Assembly (NCBI GenBank): GCA_910585005.1
Contig: CAJUCN010000014.1
Span: 26,479 to 90,478 of the forward strand
DNA from: an uncultured Lachnospiraceae bacterium
Lineage (GTDB): Bacteria; Bacillota; Clostridia; Lachnospirales; Lachnospiraceae
Direction of reading: 5' to 3'
Length of the DNA: 64,000 nt
Of the stretch, positions 52,419 through 60,739 are shown piece after piece. Made by a program: the position numbers and the translations under genes. The notes beneath the pieces are model-generated. The model searched no databases, had not been told where the DNA came from, and saw nothing but the letters and a program-made list of their open reading frames with translations. Every line of letters begins with the position of its first letter. The first letter of the stretch is position 1.

Positions 52419-53150
52419 ATGTCAAAATATACGACAGGGGAGGTTGCCAGGCTCTGTAACGTGACGGTGAGGACGGTACAATATTACGATTCCAGGAACC
52501 TTTTGACGCCAAGCGGGCTTAGTGAAGGCGGAAGGCGGCTTTATTCGGAAGAAGACCTGCAAAAACTAAAGGTTATTTGTTTTCTTAGGAATATGGGGCT
52601 GCCCATCGGAAGCATTTGCGAGTTCTTAAAAGAGGAGAATGTGGAAGAGGTTTTGGCGGTTCTGCTTAAGCAGCAGGGGGAAACGCTTAAGAAGGAAATT
52701 AAGGAATGCCAGGAGAAACTTTCGGCTCTTGGCATTTTGGAAAAAGAGTTAAAAAACGCGGGGCATTTCTCTGTTGAATCCATTGGTGATATAGCGTATA
52801 AAATGGAAAACCGGAAAAAGCTTCACAGATTGAGGATGTTGTTGGTTTTGGTAGGGATCCCTATGGATATCGTTGAGGTGTCAACCTTTGCGCTGGGGCT
52901 TTTAAAAGGGATCTGGTGGCCGTTTGTGCTTGGGGTCAGCCTGATGCTTGGGGCAGGCCTTTGTCTTTGCTTTTATTATTTCCGGCGTGTGGCTTATATT
53001 TGTCCCCAGTGCCATGCAGTATTTAAGCCAGGGTTTGGGGAAATGATCTTTTCAAAGCATACCCTGCAGTTAAGGAAACTTACCTGCACGGTATGCAGGC
53101 ATAAAGGGTTTTGTATCGAGACATATGATGAGGAGAAAAAAGGAGATTAA
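52419..53150 (+). CDS. Membrane-anchored MerR regulator with C-terminal zinc ribbon
   Basis: Residues 1-70 form the MerR winged helix (YTTGEVARLCNVTVRTVQYYD), and 75-115 form the dimerisation coiled coil. Two hydrophobic segments (about 138-160 and 166-188) follow, then a cytoplasmic tail with C195-x2-C198 and C223-x2-C226, a zinc-ribbon-like finger. The regulator thus appears held at the membrane. It is followed after two bases by the ATPase gene of an ABC exporter, which it very likely activates from its own promoter. A metal, envelope or transporter-state signal could be sensed, but no effector is known from the sequence. Confidence 0.9.
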   Translation: MSKYTTGEVARLCNVTVRTVQYYDSRNLLTPSGLSEGGRRLYSEEDLQKLKVICFLRNMGLPIGSICEFLKEENVEEVLAVLLKQQGETLKKEIKECQEKLSALGILEKELKNAGHFSVESIGDIAYKMENRKKLHRLRMLLVLVGIPMDIVEVSTFALGLLKGIWWPFVLGVSLMLGAGLCLCFYYFRRVAYICPQCHAVFKPGFGEMIFSKHTLQLRKLTCTVCRHKGFCIETYDEEKKGD

Positions 53151-53152
53151 TC

Positions 53153-53887
53153 ATGCTTACGATTCAGCATTTAACGAAACATTATAAAGGAAGCAGCAAA
53201 GGCGTCACGGATTTAAGCCTTACGATCGAGCCGGGGGATATCTATGCATTTATTGGCCACAATGGAGCAGGCAAGACGACAACCTTAAAATGCATTGCCG
53301 GGATCCACGGCTTTGAGGAGGGGGAGATTTGTATTAACGGGATGGATTTGGGGAAAGATGCTTTGGGCTGCAAACGGAGCCTGGCTTACATTCCTGACAA
53401 CCCGGATCTATACGAATATTTGACGGGTGTGCAATACCTAAATTTTATAGCGGATGTTTTTCAGGTGGAAGCCGAAAAGCGGGAGGAGCGGGTCAAAAAA
53501 TATGCGGACGCGTTTGAGATTACCTCATCCCTTGGAGATTTGATTTCCACTTATTCCCATGGGATGAAGCAAAAGCTGGCGATTATTTCCGCCCTTATGC
53601 ATGAACCCAGGCTTTGGGTCCTGGATGAGCCTTTTGTCGGGCTTGACCCCAAAGCATCCGTGATACTAAAGGATCTTATGCACGAAATCTGTGACAGAGG
53701 CGGCGCCATCTTCTTTTCCACCCATGTGTTGGATGTGGCGGAAAAGCTCTGCAATAAGGTGGCAATCATCAAGGATGGTGTGCTTGTTGCCTCCGGGGAA
53801 ATGGAAAAGATCGTTAAGCCGGGGCAGACGCTGGAGGATATTTTTATGGAGGTGATAGGCGATGGGAACAAAACTGGCACAGACTAA
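53153..53887 (+). CDS. ABC transporter ATP-binding protein (ABC-2 exporter type)
   Basis: This 244-residue ATPase has Walker A GHNGAGKTT, signature YSHGMKQK and Walker B LWVLDEP, in the arrangement of CcmA/NatA-type exporters of drugs, lantibiotics or sodium. The gene starts two bases after the MerR gene and overlaps the permease gene by 26 bases. The three form one operon with regulator, ATPase and membrane part. The substrate is unknown. Confidence 0.95.
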   Translation: MLTIQHLTKHYKGSSKGVTDLSLTIEPGDIYAFIGHNGAGKTTTLKCIAGIHGFEEGEICINGMDLGKDALGCKRSLAYIPDNPDLYEYLTGVQYLNFIADVFQVEAEKREERVKKYADAFEITSSLGDLISTYSHGMKQKLAIISALMHEPRLWVLDEPFVGLDPKASVILKDLMHEICDRGGAIFFSTHVLDVAEKLCNKVAIIKDGVLVASGEMEKIVKPGQTLEDIFMEVIGDGNKTGTD

Positions 53888-55454
53888 GATTTTAACCAGG
53901 ACGGAGTTGTACAATATTTTTGGCATCAATGTACTCCGCTTTTCCAAGGATAAACGGGCAAAGAGGAGGGCTGTGCTGCTTTTGGCGGCTTATGGTTTTT
54001 TGGCGGTTATGATGATGTTTTATGTGGGCGGGTTTTCGTTTGCCTTGGGCCAGCTTTCCTTAAGCGAAGCAGTGCCCTCTTACCTGATTGCCATTTCCAG
54101 CTTTTTTCTTTTCTTTTTAGGGATTTTAAAGGCAGGAGGCGTGGTTTTTCGGAAGGAGGGGTACGATATCCTCTCTTCCCTGCCACTAGCCCAAGGCCCG
54201 ATCGTGGCCAGCCGGTTTTTACGGCTTTATATCGAAGATCTGCCGTTTGCGCTGGCGGTGCTTTTGCCGGGTCTTTCGGTTTACGCTTATATGGTAAAGC
54301 CGGGAGGCGCCTTTTTCCTGTTTGGTTTTTGGGCAGTGCTTTTAGTCCCTATTTTGCCCATCGTGGGTGCGGTATTTGTGAGCGCGCTGGTGATGGCAAT
54401 TGCATCCAGGATGCGGTACAAAAGTATAGCGGTATCCGGGTTGTCTATTTTGGTGGTACTGGCAATTATGGCAGGAACTTCACGGCTTTCTGCAGCAGGT
54501 GAATTTAGTCCGGAAATGTGGAGGGATCTGTCCGGCACGGTGTTTGCAGTTTTAGAAAAAGTGTATCCGCCTGCGGTTTTCCTGGGCAGGGCAGTTGTGG
54601 ATATGGATTTCGGGAAACTGCTCCTGGGTACAGTGCTTTTTGCCCTGGCCTTTGTGGCGGTGGCGGTCTTTGTCTCAAGTTGTTTCCATAGGATCTGCCG
54701 GAGCCTTTACGGCACATCGGCCAAACATAATTATCAGATTGGGGAGATGAAAAGAAGTTTTGTCTTATCTGCATTGGTAAGGAGGGAACTGAAACGGTAT
54801 TTTTCTTCCGGGGCTTATATAGCGAATACGATCATCGGCCCTGTTATGGCAGTTGTCTTTGCCGGGGCAGCCCTTGTAACAGGGACAGACCGGTTGGCGG
54901 AGTTTCTCCCCATTCCGGTGGATATCGGCGGTTTTCTTCCCTTTGTACTGGCCGGGATCTTTAGCATGATGAATGCTACATGCGTGTCAGTCTCGTTAGA
55001 GGGGAAACAATGGTGGATCATAAACAGCCTGCCTTTAAGCCCGAAACCGATTTTGGATGCCAAAATTTTGATGAATGTGATTTTGGTACTGCCTTTCTAT
55101 CTGGTTTCTGAGGTTATGCTTGTTTTGGCAGTCCGCCCGGGGCTGCCGGAACTGATCTGGCTTATCTTGATCCCGGCAGAGGCAATTCTATTTTCCAGTG
55201 TGTTTGGCCTTTCGGTCAATCTGCGCTTTCCGGTTTTTACCTGGGAAAGTGAGACTAGTGTAGTGAAGCAAAGCGTATCTTCTTTGCTTGGAGGGCTTGG
55301 GGGCATTTTACCGGTGATTTTGTTTGGGGGTGTTGCGGTAACAGCCGAGAGTGGGAAACTTCATGTGGTGAAAGCCATAGGCAGCGTGGTAATTTTACTG
55401 ATAACCGTACTTTTGTACCAAAAAAATTGCAGGACGGATCTGAAAGAATTGTAG
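53862..55454 (+). CDS. ABC-2 type exporter permease
   Basis: This 530-residue membrane protein has about twelve hydrophobic segments and the style of bacterial ABC-2 permeases of the large clostridial type (MGTKLAQTKILTRTELYNIFGINVLR, YDILSSLPLAQGPIVASRFL, ENKQWWIINSLPLSPK-like segment near residue 390). Its start lies inside the ATPase gene, which ends 26 bases later, and GAGGTGATAGGCG precedes it. The partner is the preceding ATPase. The substrate is unknown. Confidence 0.88.
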   Translation: MGTKLAQTKILTRTELYNIFGINVLRFSKDKRAKRRAVLLLAAYGFLAVMMMFYVGGFSFALGQLSLSEAVPSYLIAISSFFLFFLGILKAGGVVFRKEGYDILSSLPLAQGPIVASRFLRLYIEDLPFALAVLLPGLSVYAYMVKPGGAFFLFGFWAVLLVPILPIVGAVFVSALVMAIASRMRYKSIAVSGLSILVVLAIMAGTSRLSAAGEFSPEMWRDLSGTVFAVLEKVYPPAVFLGRAVVDMDFGKLLLGTVLFALAFVAVAVFVSSCFHRICRSLYGTSAKHNYQIGEMKRSFVLSALVRRELKRYFSSGAYIANTIIGPVMAVVFAGAALVTGTDRLAEFLPIPVDIGGFLPFVLAGIFSMMNATCVSVSLEGKQWWIINSLPLSPKPILDAKILMNVILVLPFYLVSEVMLVLAVRPGLPELIWLILIPAEAILFSSVFGLSVNLRFPVFTWESETSVVKQSVSSLLGGLGGILPVILFGGVAVTAESGKLHVVKAIGSVVILLITVLLYQKNCRTDLKEL

Positions 55455-55470
55455 GGAGAAACGGGGAACG

Positions 55471-55731
55471 ATGGAAGATAAAAAGATATTACTTGATCGG
55501 ATCGGTGAACTTCATACCACTGATATGGGAGTTGGCAGAATTAAGCGGAATTTGAAAATAGATACGGAGGATGTGGTTGAATATTGCAGGAACAAGATAT
55601 TGGATCCGGATTGCAATATCTATAGACAGGGGAAAAACTGGTATTGCGAAGCTGACGGCATTAGGATAACGGTCAATGCACATAGTTATACGATCATTAC
55701 GGCACATGTCAGGAACGAAATTTCCGTTTAG
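55471..55731 (+). CDS. DUF3781 family protein
   Basis: This 86-residue cytoplasmic protein matches DUF3781: IGELHTTDMGVGRIKRNL, then a GKNWYCEADGIRITVN segment and YTIITAH near the end. The function of the family is unknown. It follows the exporter permease after 17 bases and may be cotranscribed, although an unrelated role is equally possible. The structured element described below begins 20 bases after its stop. Confidence 0.88.
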   Translation: MEDKKILLDRIGELHTTDMGVGRIKRNLKIDTEDVVEYCRNKILDPDCNIYRQGKNWYCEADGIRITVNAHSYTIITAHVRNEISV

Positions 55732-55750
55732 CTCTCATTTTTAAAGGGTC

Positions 55751-56046
55751 ACTCAGATCAGAAACAAAATTCTACGTCGCCACGCTCTGGTAAAGCGTTC
55801 GCGAATCGGCTCCTTTAGAATTTGTTTCTGGTCTGAGTTAGTTTTCTGACCAACGGAAAACACCAGACGTCCCCACGGCAGCCGCCTGGTCTTCGACCCG
55901 GTAACTTTCCCAAATGTAGGCCAAGTGGTTAGTGAAGTGACCAGTTGACTTAGGCATTTCCCAACAGTCCAGCTTGAAGGGATCACAATTCTAAAGGTGC
56001 CAATTCGCGAGAGCGTGGCGACGTAGAATTTGTGATCCCTTCAAGC
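55751..56046. repeat. Structured inverted element with two related hairpins at the ends
   Basis: The region without genes between DUF3781 and the cortex-lytic gene is almost entirely structured. Hairpin 1 (55751-55838) and hairpin 2 (55972-56046) are inverted copies of one unit. Each has a near-perfect stem of about 22 bp. The inner stem (ACAAATTCTA) and most of the loop (CGTCGCCACGCTCT, then CGCGAAT) are the same in both units when one is reversed. The outer stems differ completely (ACTCAGA... against GCTTGAAGG...) but each pairs with itself. Loop 1 has 11 more bases. Three weaker hairpins lie in the 134 bases between them (for example GTTTTC 55841-55846 with GAAAAC 55856-55861). It looks like a non-coding mobile element or a conserved structured RNA. 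Confidence 0.85.
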
Positions 56047-56082
56047 GTACGTTAATTTCTCTAAGCCAGCTAAACGGAGATT

Positions 56083-57735
56083 TTAAGAAGTGCGTGGAAT
56101 CAATAGTACCTGCCCGATACTCAGCATATCACTGTTAAGGCCATTGAGACGTTTGATGGCATCTACAGTGGTGTTGTACCGTCTGGAAAGCAGCCAAAGG
56201 GTATCTCCGGGCTGCACGATGTAACGGATGGTATCGTTGGAAGGAACATTTTGGATGATACCGAAATACGCGTCATAGAGTGCATTCCATGTCATAGGGC
56301 CAACGATTCCGTCAGGAGAAAGATTCAATGCCTGTTGGAAAGCAGTCACAGACTGCTTCGTCCCGCTGCCAAAGATTCCGTCCTGGGAAAGAGGTGGAAT
56401 GCTGGGATAAAATTCCGAGGCGACGTTCAGGAGATATTGAAGTGTGATCACGTCCTGTCCCCTGGATCCCTGGCGCAGGATGCTGGCTGGCGGTGTGCTT
56501 CCAATCCCGAAGGAGTTTCCTTCGCTGTTTAATTCGGCAAGCCGTGTCACGGCGGTGTATAAACTTGAGATTTTGTACCAGGTTGCTTTGCCCACAATCC
56601 CATCGGGCACTAAATGGAAAACGTTTTGGAATTTGGTCACGGCATCTTTCGTGCTGTTTCCGAAAATGCCTGCTTCATCGGTGATGGCAGGGATAGCAGG
56701 ATAATTTCGCCGGATACGGTTTAAGTAGGTTTGGATGGTTTCTACATCAAGCCCCGTGCTTCCCATTTTTAAAAGCGTTCCCGGATAGGAGGAGAGAATG
56801 CCGGTTATGGTGTTTGTTTCGGCAATTTCTATGTCTTTGGGGTAATAGGAACGGAGAATTTGTATAGGGGAATATCCCTGATTTGCCAGCGTAACAGTAC
56901 CCCATTGGGATAAGCCCGGACAAGAGGCGGTCGTTCCGTTACAAAAGGAAGTAAAGTAGGGGGCGTTTTGTCCTTGCCTGCGGACATACTGGTTAAAAAT
57001 GGAATCCACAATCCGGCTGATGGAATCGTAGATAGGGCGTCCATAGACAAAGTACTGGTCATAAGCAGTGCTGTTTGTGATATCAAAATTATACCCCCGG
57101 CTCCGGTACCATTCGGTATAGACTCTGTTTAACGCAAAAGTGATAATCGCATATATGTTGGCGGTCAGGGATGCGTTAGGCCATGTGGGATAAATTTCAC
57201 TGCTGGCAACATTTTTTACATAATCAGGGAATGATACCTGGACGTTGGCAGCAGGCGAATCGGGGGAGCCTAGATGGACGGTGATAGGATTGGGGATCAC
57301 CACCTGGCGCAGTACATAAGGAGTAGTGACGGAACCTTCCTGACGGCGGGGCTGAGCCATGGAGACGGCTGGCCTGCCAATTGAAATTTCCGCAACCGAA
57401 GGGTTTCTTTGTATCTCCAGCATGGGGATGAGGGTAAGGGGAAGCAGAGCGGTTTCCCCATCAAAGATAGGAATATCTGTTATATACAGCGAATTAAATC
57501 CTGCCGCCTGGGCGTATACATGATAGGTGCGGTAGGGGGTTCCGGTATAATAGGGATTTTGGGAAAAACTTTTGTCAATGGTATCAAGGGGAACAGATTG
57601 TGTCTGTCCGCTTTCATCTGTGATAAGTTCATAGACCGTGTTTTCTTTGTCGTCCGTAATTCTGATCTGCACACCGTTAAGAGGAAGGGCATCGTGGGCA
57701 GTCCGTGCTTGTATGGTCAAATAGCCGATAGCCAT
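56083..57735 (-). CDS. SleC-like spore cortex-lytic protein
   Basis: This 550-residue protein has no usual signal peptide. Order of parts: an N-terminal beta-rich prodomain (about 1-110), a SpoIID-like lytic domain (about 165-320) with the candidate catalytic E180 in SSEIYPTWP and the conserved YDQYFVYGRPIYDSISRIVD, two peptidoglycan-binding type 1 domains (each with a run such as DGIFGSGTKQSVTAFQ and DGIVGPMTWNALY), and a C-terminal LysM domain (IRYIVQPGDTLWLLSRRYNTT). SleC of Clostridium species shares the prodomain, SpoIID-like and peptidoglycan-binding layout; the LysM is extra. It may degrade spore cortex during germination. AAAGGAG precedes the ATG. Confidence 0.78.
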   Translation of the reverse strand: MAIGYLTIQARTAHDALPLNGVQIRITDDKENTVYELITDESGQTQSVPLDTIDKSFSQNPYYTGTPYRTYHVYAQAAGFNSLYITDIPIFDGETALLPLTLIPMLEIQRNPSVAEISIGRPAVSMAQPRRQEGSVTTPYVLRQVVIPNPITVHLGSPDSPAANVQVSFPDYVKNVASSEIYPTWPNASLTANIYAIITFALNRVYTEWYRSRGYNFDITNSTAYDQYFVYGRPIYDSISRIVDSIFNQYVRRQGQNAPYFTSFCNGTTASCPGLSQWGTVTLANQGYSPIQILRSYYPKDIEIAETNTITGILSSYPGTLLKMGSTGLDVETIQTYLNRIRRNYPAIPAITDEAGIFGNSTKDAVTKFQNVFHLVPDGIVGKATWYKISSLYTAVTRLAELNSEGNSFGIGSTPPASILRQGSRGQDVITLQYLLNVASEFYPSIPPLSQDGIFGSGTKQSVTAFQQALNLSPDGIVGPMTWNALYDAYFGIIQNVPSNDTIRYIVQPGDTLWLLSRRYNTTVDAIKRLNGLNSDMLSIGQVLLIPRTS

Positions 57736-57843
57736 AAACGTTTTCTCCTTTTTCCGATATGCTATAAATTATGTAGATAGACCGTTATAGGTTACAAAAG
57801 GTTGTATCAATAGAGATCTTTTTCATTTCCCGGAGGAAAAAGA

Positions 57844-57871
57844 TTGAAATATTTATGAAATGCTTTACAAT
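57844..57871 (+). promoter_or_regulatory. Promoter of the FMN reductase gene
   Basis: TTGAAA (57844-57849) and TACAAT (57866-57871) are 16 bases apart. The ribosome binding site AAGGAG stands before the ATG at 57907. Confidence 0.55.
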
Positions 57872-57906
57872 CAAATCAAAGAAGGAGAGGAAGAAAGGAG
57901 CAGGAT

Positions 57907-58524
57907 ATGAAAGTTTTAATGATCAATGGAAGCCCTCGCCCAAAGGGAAATACATACACGGCCCTTTGCGAGATGGAAAAAGTTTTTGCCGGTGAAGGGA
58001 TCGAAACGGAAATATTACAGGTGGGGAACCGGGACATACGGGGCTGTATTGCCTGTGGTTCCTGTAAGGAAAAAGGGAAATGTGTATGGAATGATTTGGT
58101 GAATGAGACAGCGCCAAAGTTTGAGGCTTGTGATGGGCTGGTGGTAGGAAGCCCCGTCTATTATGCGTCCGCCAATGCAACGCTGATTGCCTTTTTGACG
58201 AGATTGTTTTACAGTACGCCTTTTGACAAGTCGATGAAGGTGGGGGCAGGGATTGTGACGGCCCGGCGGGGAGGACTGTCGGCAACTTTTGACGAGATCA
58301 ACAAATTCTTTACCATCTCCGGTATGCCCGTGGCATCCAGCCAATATTGGAACAGCATCCATGGTGGCGCACCAGGGGAAGCCCTTGAAGATGCAGAAGG
58401 GCTGCAGACCATGCGGACGCTGGCAAAGAATATGTCATTTCTGATTAAGAGTATTGCCCTGGGGAAAGAAGCCTATGGGCTTCCGGAAAAAGAAGATCAT
58501 CTGTGGACAAATTTTATTCGTTAA
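57907..58524 (+). CDS. Flavodoxin-like NAD(P)H-dependent FMN reductase
   Basis: This 205-residue cytoplasmic protein has the flavodoxin-like FMN phosphate-binding loop NGSPRPKGNT at residues 7-16, the Cys motif CIACGSC-x4-GKC near 47-59, and GSPVYYASANATLIAFLTRL near 80-100. Members of this iron-sulfur-flavoprotein-like/NADPH-dependent FMN reductase family reduce quinones, nitro compounds or small-molecule oxidants. The precise substrate is unknown. The Cys set is shorter than in typical iron-sulfur flavoproteins. Confidence 0.9.
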   Translation: MKVLMINGSPRPKGNTYTALCEMEKVFAGEGIETEILQVGNRDIRGCIACGSCKEKGKCVWNDLVNETAPKFEACDGLVVGSPVYYASANATLIAFLTRLFYSTPFDKSMKVGAGIVTARRGGLSATFDEINKFFTISGMPVASSQYWNSIHGGAPGEALEDAEGLQTMRTLAKNMSFLIKSIALGKEAYGLPEKEDHLWTNFIR

Positions 58525-58559
58525 GAGGATATTCCGAAAGGATTTGTGGGTAAGAGGAT

Positions 58560-58600
58560 CCTGTGTACAGCCGCCAAAGAAAAAGGCGGACGTACACAGG
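58560..58600. repeat. GC-rich hairpin between FMN reductase and pepF
   Basis: CCTGTGTAC (58560-58568) pairs with GTACACAGG (58592-58600), and CCGCC with GGCGG inside. No T-run follows on either strand, so it is an atypical terminator for the convergent genes; an A-run follows on the plus side. Confidence 0.6.
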
Positions 58601-58626
58601 AAAAACTTTGTATGCGTTATGACGCT

Positions 58627-60426
58627 TCATCCCAGCGTTTCTGTCAGTGCTTCGATTTCGTCAATGATTTCTCCGATAGAAGCGATGGTATCAAGAAGAG
58701 GCCCATCCGTAGTAATATCGATTCCCGCAAGCCTGGCAAGTCCTGCCGGATCCAGGGTACTTCCGGCTTTTAAAACCTTTTTCCAGTCTTCAACTGCCTT
58801 TTCCCCTTCTTTTTCAATCCGTTTGCAGACCTGGGTGGCAACAGTGAGACCGGCGCTGTAGGTATAGGAATACAGGCCCATATAGTAGTGGGGCTGGCGC
58901 ATCCAGGTAAGGGCAGCGTCATCCGAAATCTCCACATCATCACCCCAGAAGTTTTGCAGAGTCTCCTTCATCAGCCGGGATAAAACCTGGGCATTGACAC
59001 TGCCGCCTTGGTCAACGATCTGATAAACCTTTCGCTGATAGTCTGCTTCCAGCAAGTGGGTAACAAAGTTATGATAATAGGTATTGCTGATCATGCAGGA
59101 CAATACCCAGCGGCGAAACCGCGGATCCGGATTGGTTTTTAACAGATAATGAGCCATCAGCAGTTCATTGATGGTTGAGGGTGCTTCCACAAAGTAAGTG
59201 GAGACCTCCGTGTCAAAGATGGACTGGCTTTCGTTACAGGATTTGAAATGTCCGGCATGGCCTAACTCATGGGCAAGGGTAAAGACATCGGACATACGGT
59301 CATTCCAGGAGAGCAGGATAAAGGAATTTTTCTTATAAGGGCTGGCACAGAAGCCTCCGGTGGATTTCCCTTGGTTTTGGGCAAAATCAATCCATCTGTC
59401 ACGGTAGGCTTCTTTTATCATTTTGACATAATCCTCTCCCATAATAGAAAGCCCTTTTTCCATGTATTCTTTGGACTCTTCAATGGTAACGCTGGGATCA
59501 AATTCCGGGTCAACGGCTATTTTCAGGTCAGTAAATGTCATACGGTCTAAGTTGTGGATCCGTTTCAAAAGACGGGCAAATCTACGCATGTGTACGGAAA
59601 GCTTTTCCATGATCAGGTCAATCTGGCGGTGATACATTTCCCGGGATACTTTTTGGGAAAAAAGAAGGCTGTCAAGCACACTGTCAAAACCCCGTAAGTC
59701 AGCAATGGTTTTTTCCGTCTGAACCTGGGTGTTATAGGCAGTGGCAGTGACGTTTTCGTATTCCCGGATCTTGGCGGAAAATGCAGTAAAAGCGCTGCGG
59801 CGTATGACAGGATCTTTTTCATATTCATAGTTATCTTCAAACAGGGAATAACCAAGAGCATATTCTTTTCCGTTAGCCGTAAAGGAGTCAAATTTCATGT
59901 CAGCCATCTTTGCCATGTTGTAGATCTGGTAAGGGGACTGGATAGTCTGTGACAGCGCAGCGATGGCGCGTTCTGCTTCCGGGTGGAGTTGATGGGGTTT
60001 GCCCCGAAGGATATCCTGGAGATAATTTTTATTATCTGTAGCAATGGCAATAGCTTCCTTAAGGATATCGTCTGTCTGTGCGGTTATCTCCGTGTCAATA
60101 AAACTGAGGCTGCTGGAAACCTCAGCGGCCAGGCGCAAAAATTCTGCCAGCCGTTCCTGATTGTGTGTGTCATAATAATCAACGGAAACGGACAGATCGC
60201 AGTAATCGCCGCATAGCATGAGCAGACGTTTCACTTCTCTGAGATCATCCAGACAATCGTTGATGGCATTGGGAGTGGTGAGCTTTCCCTTATAGCCGGA
60301 CACCATGCGCCCGCAGAGGGCCTTCAGTTTTTCTTCATCCTGGCGCATTTCTTCTTCTGTTGGGTAAATAGACGTAAGATCCCAGGTTAGTTCTACAGGG
60401 ATGTCTTTGCGTGATTTCAATTCCAT
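58627..60426 (-). CDS. pepF: Oligoendopeptidase F
   Basis: This 599-residue cytoplasmic zinc peptidase of family M3 cleaves oligopeptides of about 7-17 residues. The zinc motif H386-E-x2-H390 lies in LAHELGHAGH, and the third ligand region follows. The start at 60426 is preferred because AAGGAGG then has eight bases of spacing, although two earlier in-frame ATGs exist. Length agrees with PepF (about 600). It is transcribed alone, convergent with the FMN reductase gene. Confidence 0.95.
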   Translation of the reverse strand: MELKSRKDIPVELTWDLTSIYPTEEEMRQDEEKLKALCGRMVSGYKGKLTTPNAINDCLDDLREVKRLLMLCGDYCDLSVSVDYYDTHNQERLAEFLRLAAEVSSSLSFIDTEITAQTDDILKEAIAIATDNKNYLQDILRGKPHQLHPEAERAIAALSQTIQSPYQIYNMAKMADMKFDSFTANGKEYALGYSLFEDNYEYEKDPVIRRSAFTAFSAKIREYENVTATAYNTQVQTEKTIADLRGFDSVLDSLLFSQKVSREMYHRQIDLIMEKLSVHMRRFARLLKRIHNLDRMTFTDLKIAVDPEFDPSVTIEESKEYMEKGLSIMGEDYVKMIKEAYRDRWIDFAQNQGKSTGGFCASPYKKNSFILLSWNDRMSDVFTLAHELGHAGHFKSCNESQSIFDTEVSTYFVEAPSTINELLMAHYLLKTNPDPRFRRWVLSCMISNTYYHNFVTHLLEADYQRKVYQIVDQGGSVNAQVLSRLMKETLQNFWGDDVEISDDAALTWMRQPHYYMGLYSYTYSAGLTVATQVCKRIEKEGEKAVEDWKKVLKAGSTLDPAGLARLAGIDITTDGPLLDTIASIGEIIDEIEALTETLG

Positions 60427-60616
60427 TTTCATAACCTCCTTATGATCGTTCATTTATCTGATCAGTGTTTCATTCAAATGCAGGTTTCTGGTTTCTGATG
60501 CAGATTGTGGATATGATATTATCATCATAGCATAATGGGAGTAGAAAAGAAAGAAAATCAAATGGATCTCTCCTACCTAGCCCTGGGCTGAAACAGTTTA
60601 AACATGATAAAAATGG

Positions 60617-60645
60617 TTGATATGTGAAAAGCTTTTCATTATAAT
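60617..60645 (+). promoter_or_regulatory. Promoter with operator inside the spacer, before the ADP-ribosylglycohydrolase operon
   Basis: TTGATA (60617-60622) and a perfect TATAAT (60640-60645) are 17 bases apart. The spacer contains TGAAAAGCTTTTCA (60625-60638), a perfect 14-bp palindrome, an ideal place for a repressor to block polymerase. No regulator gene is adjacent. Confidence 0.85.
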
Positions 60646-60739
60646 GAGACAATAAAATGAGTGGTGTTTATGCCATTTTTAGCAGTAGGGCCGGAAGTGG
60701 CATGATAAAGATAAGGAATAGGACGAAAGGAGAGAACGT

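Noticed and set aside
55751..56046. Integron attC site or CRISPR repeats
   Set aside because: No attC core sites (RYYYAAC/GTTRRRY) are seen and there are only two reversed units rather than regularly spaced direct repeats.
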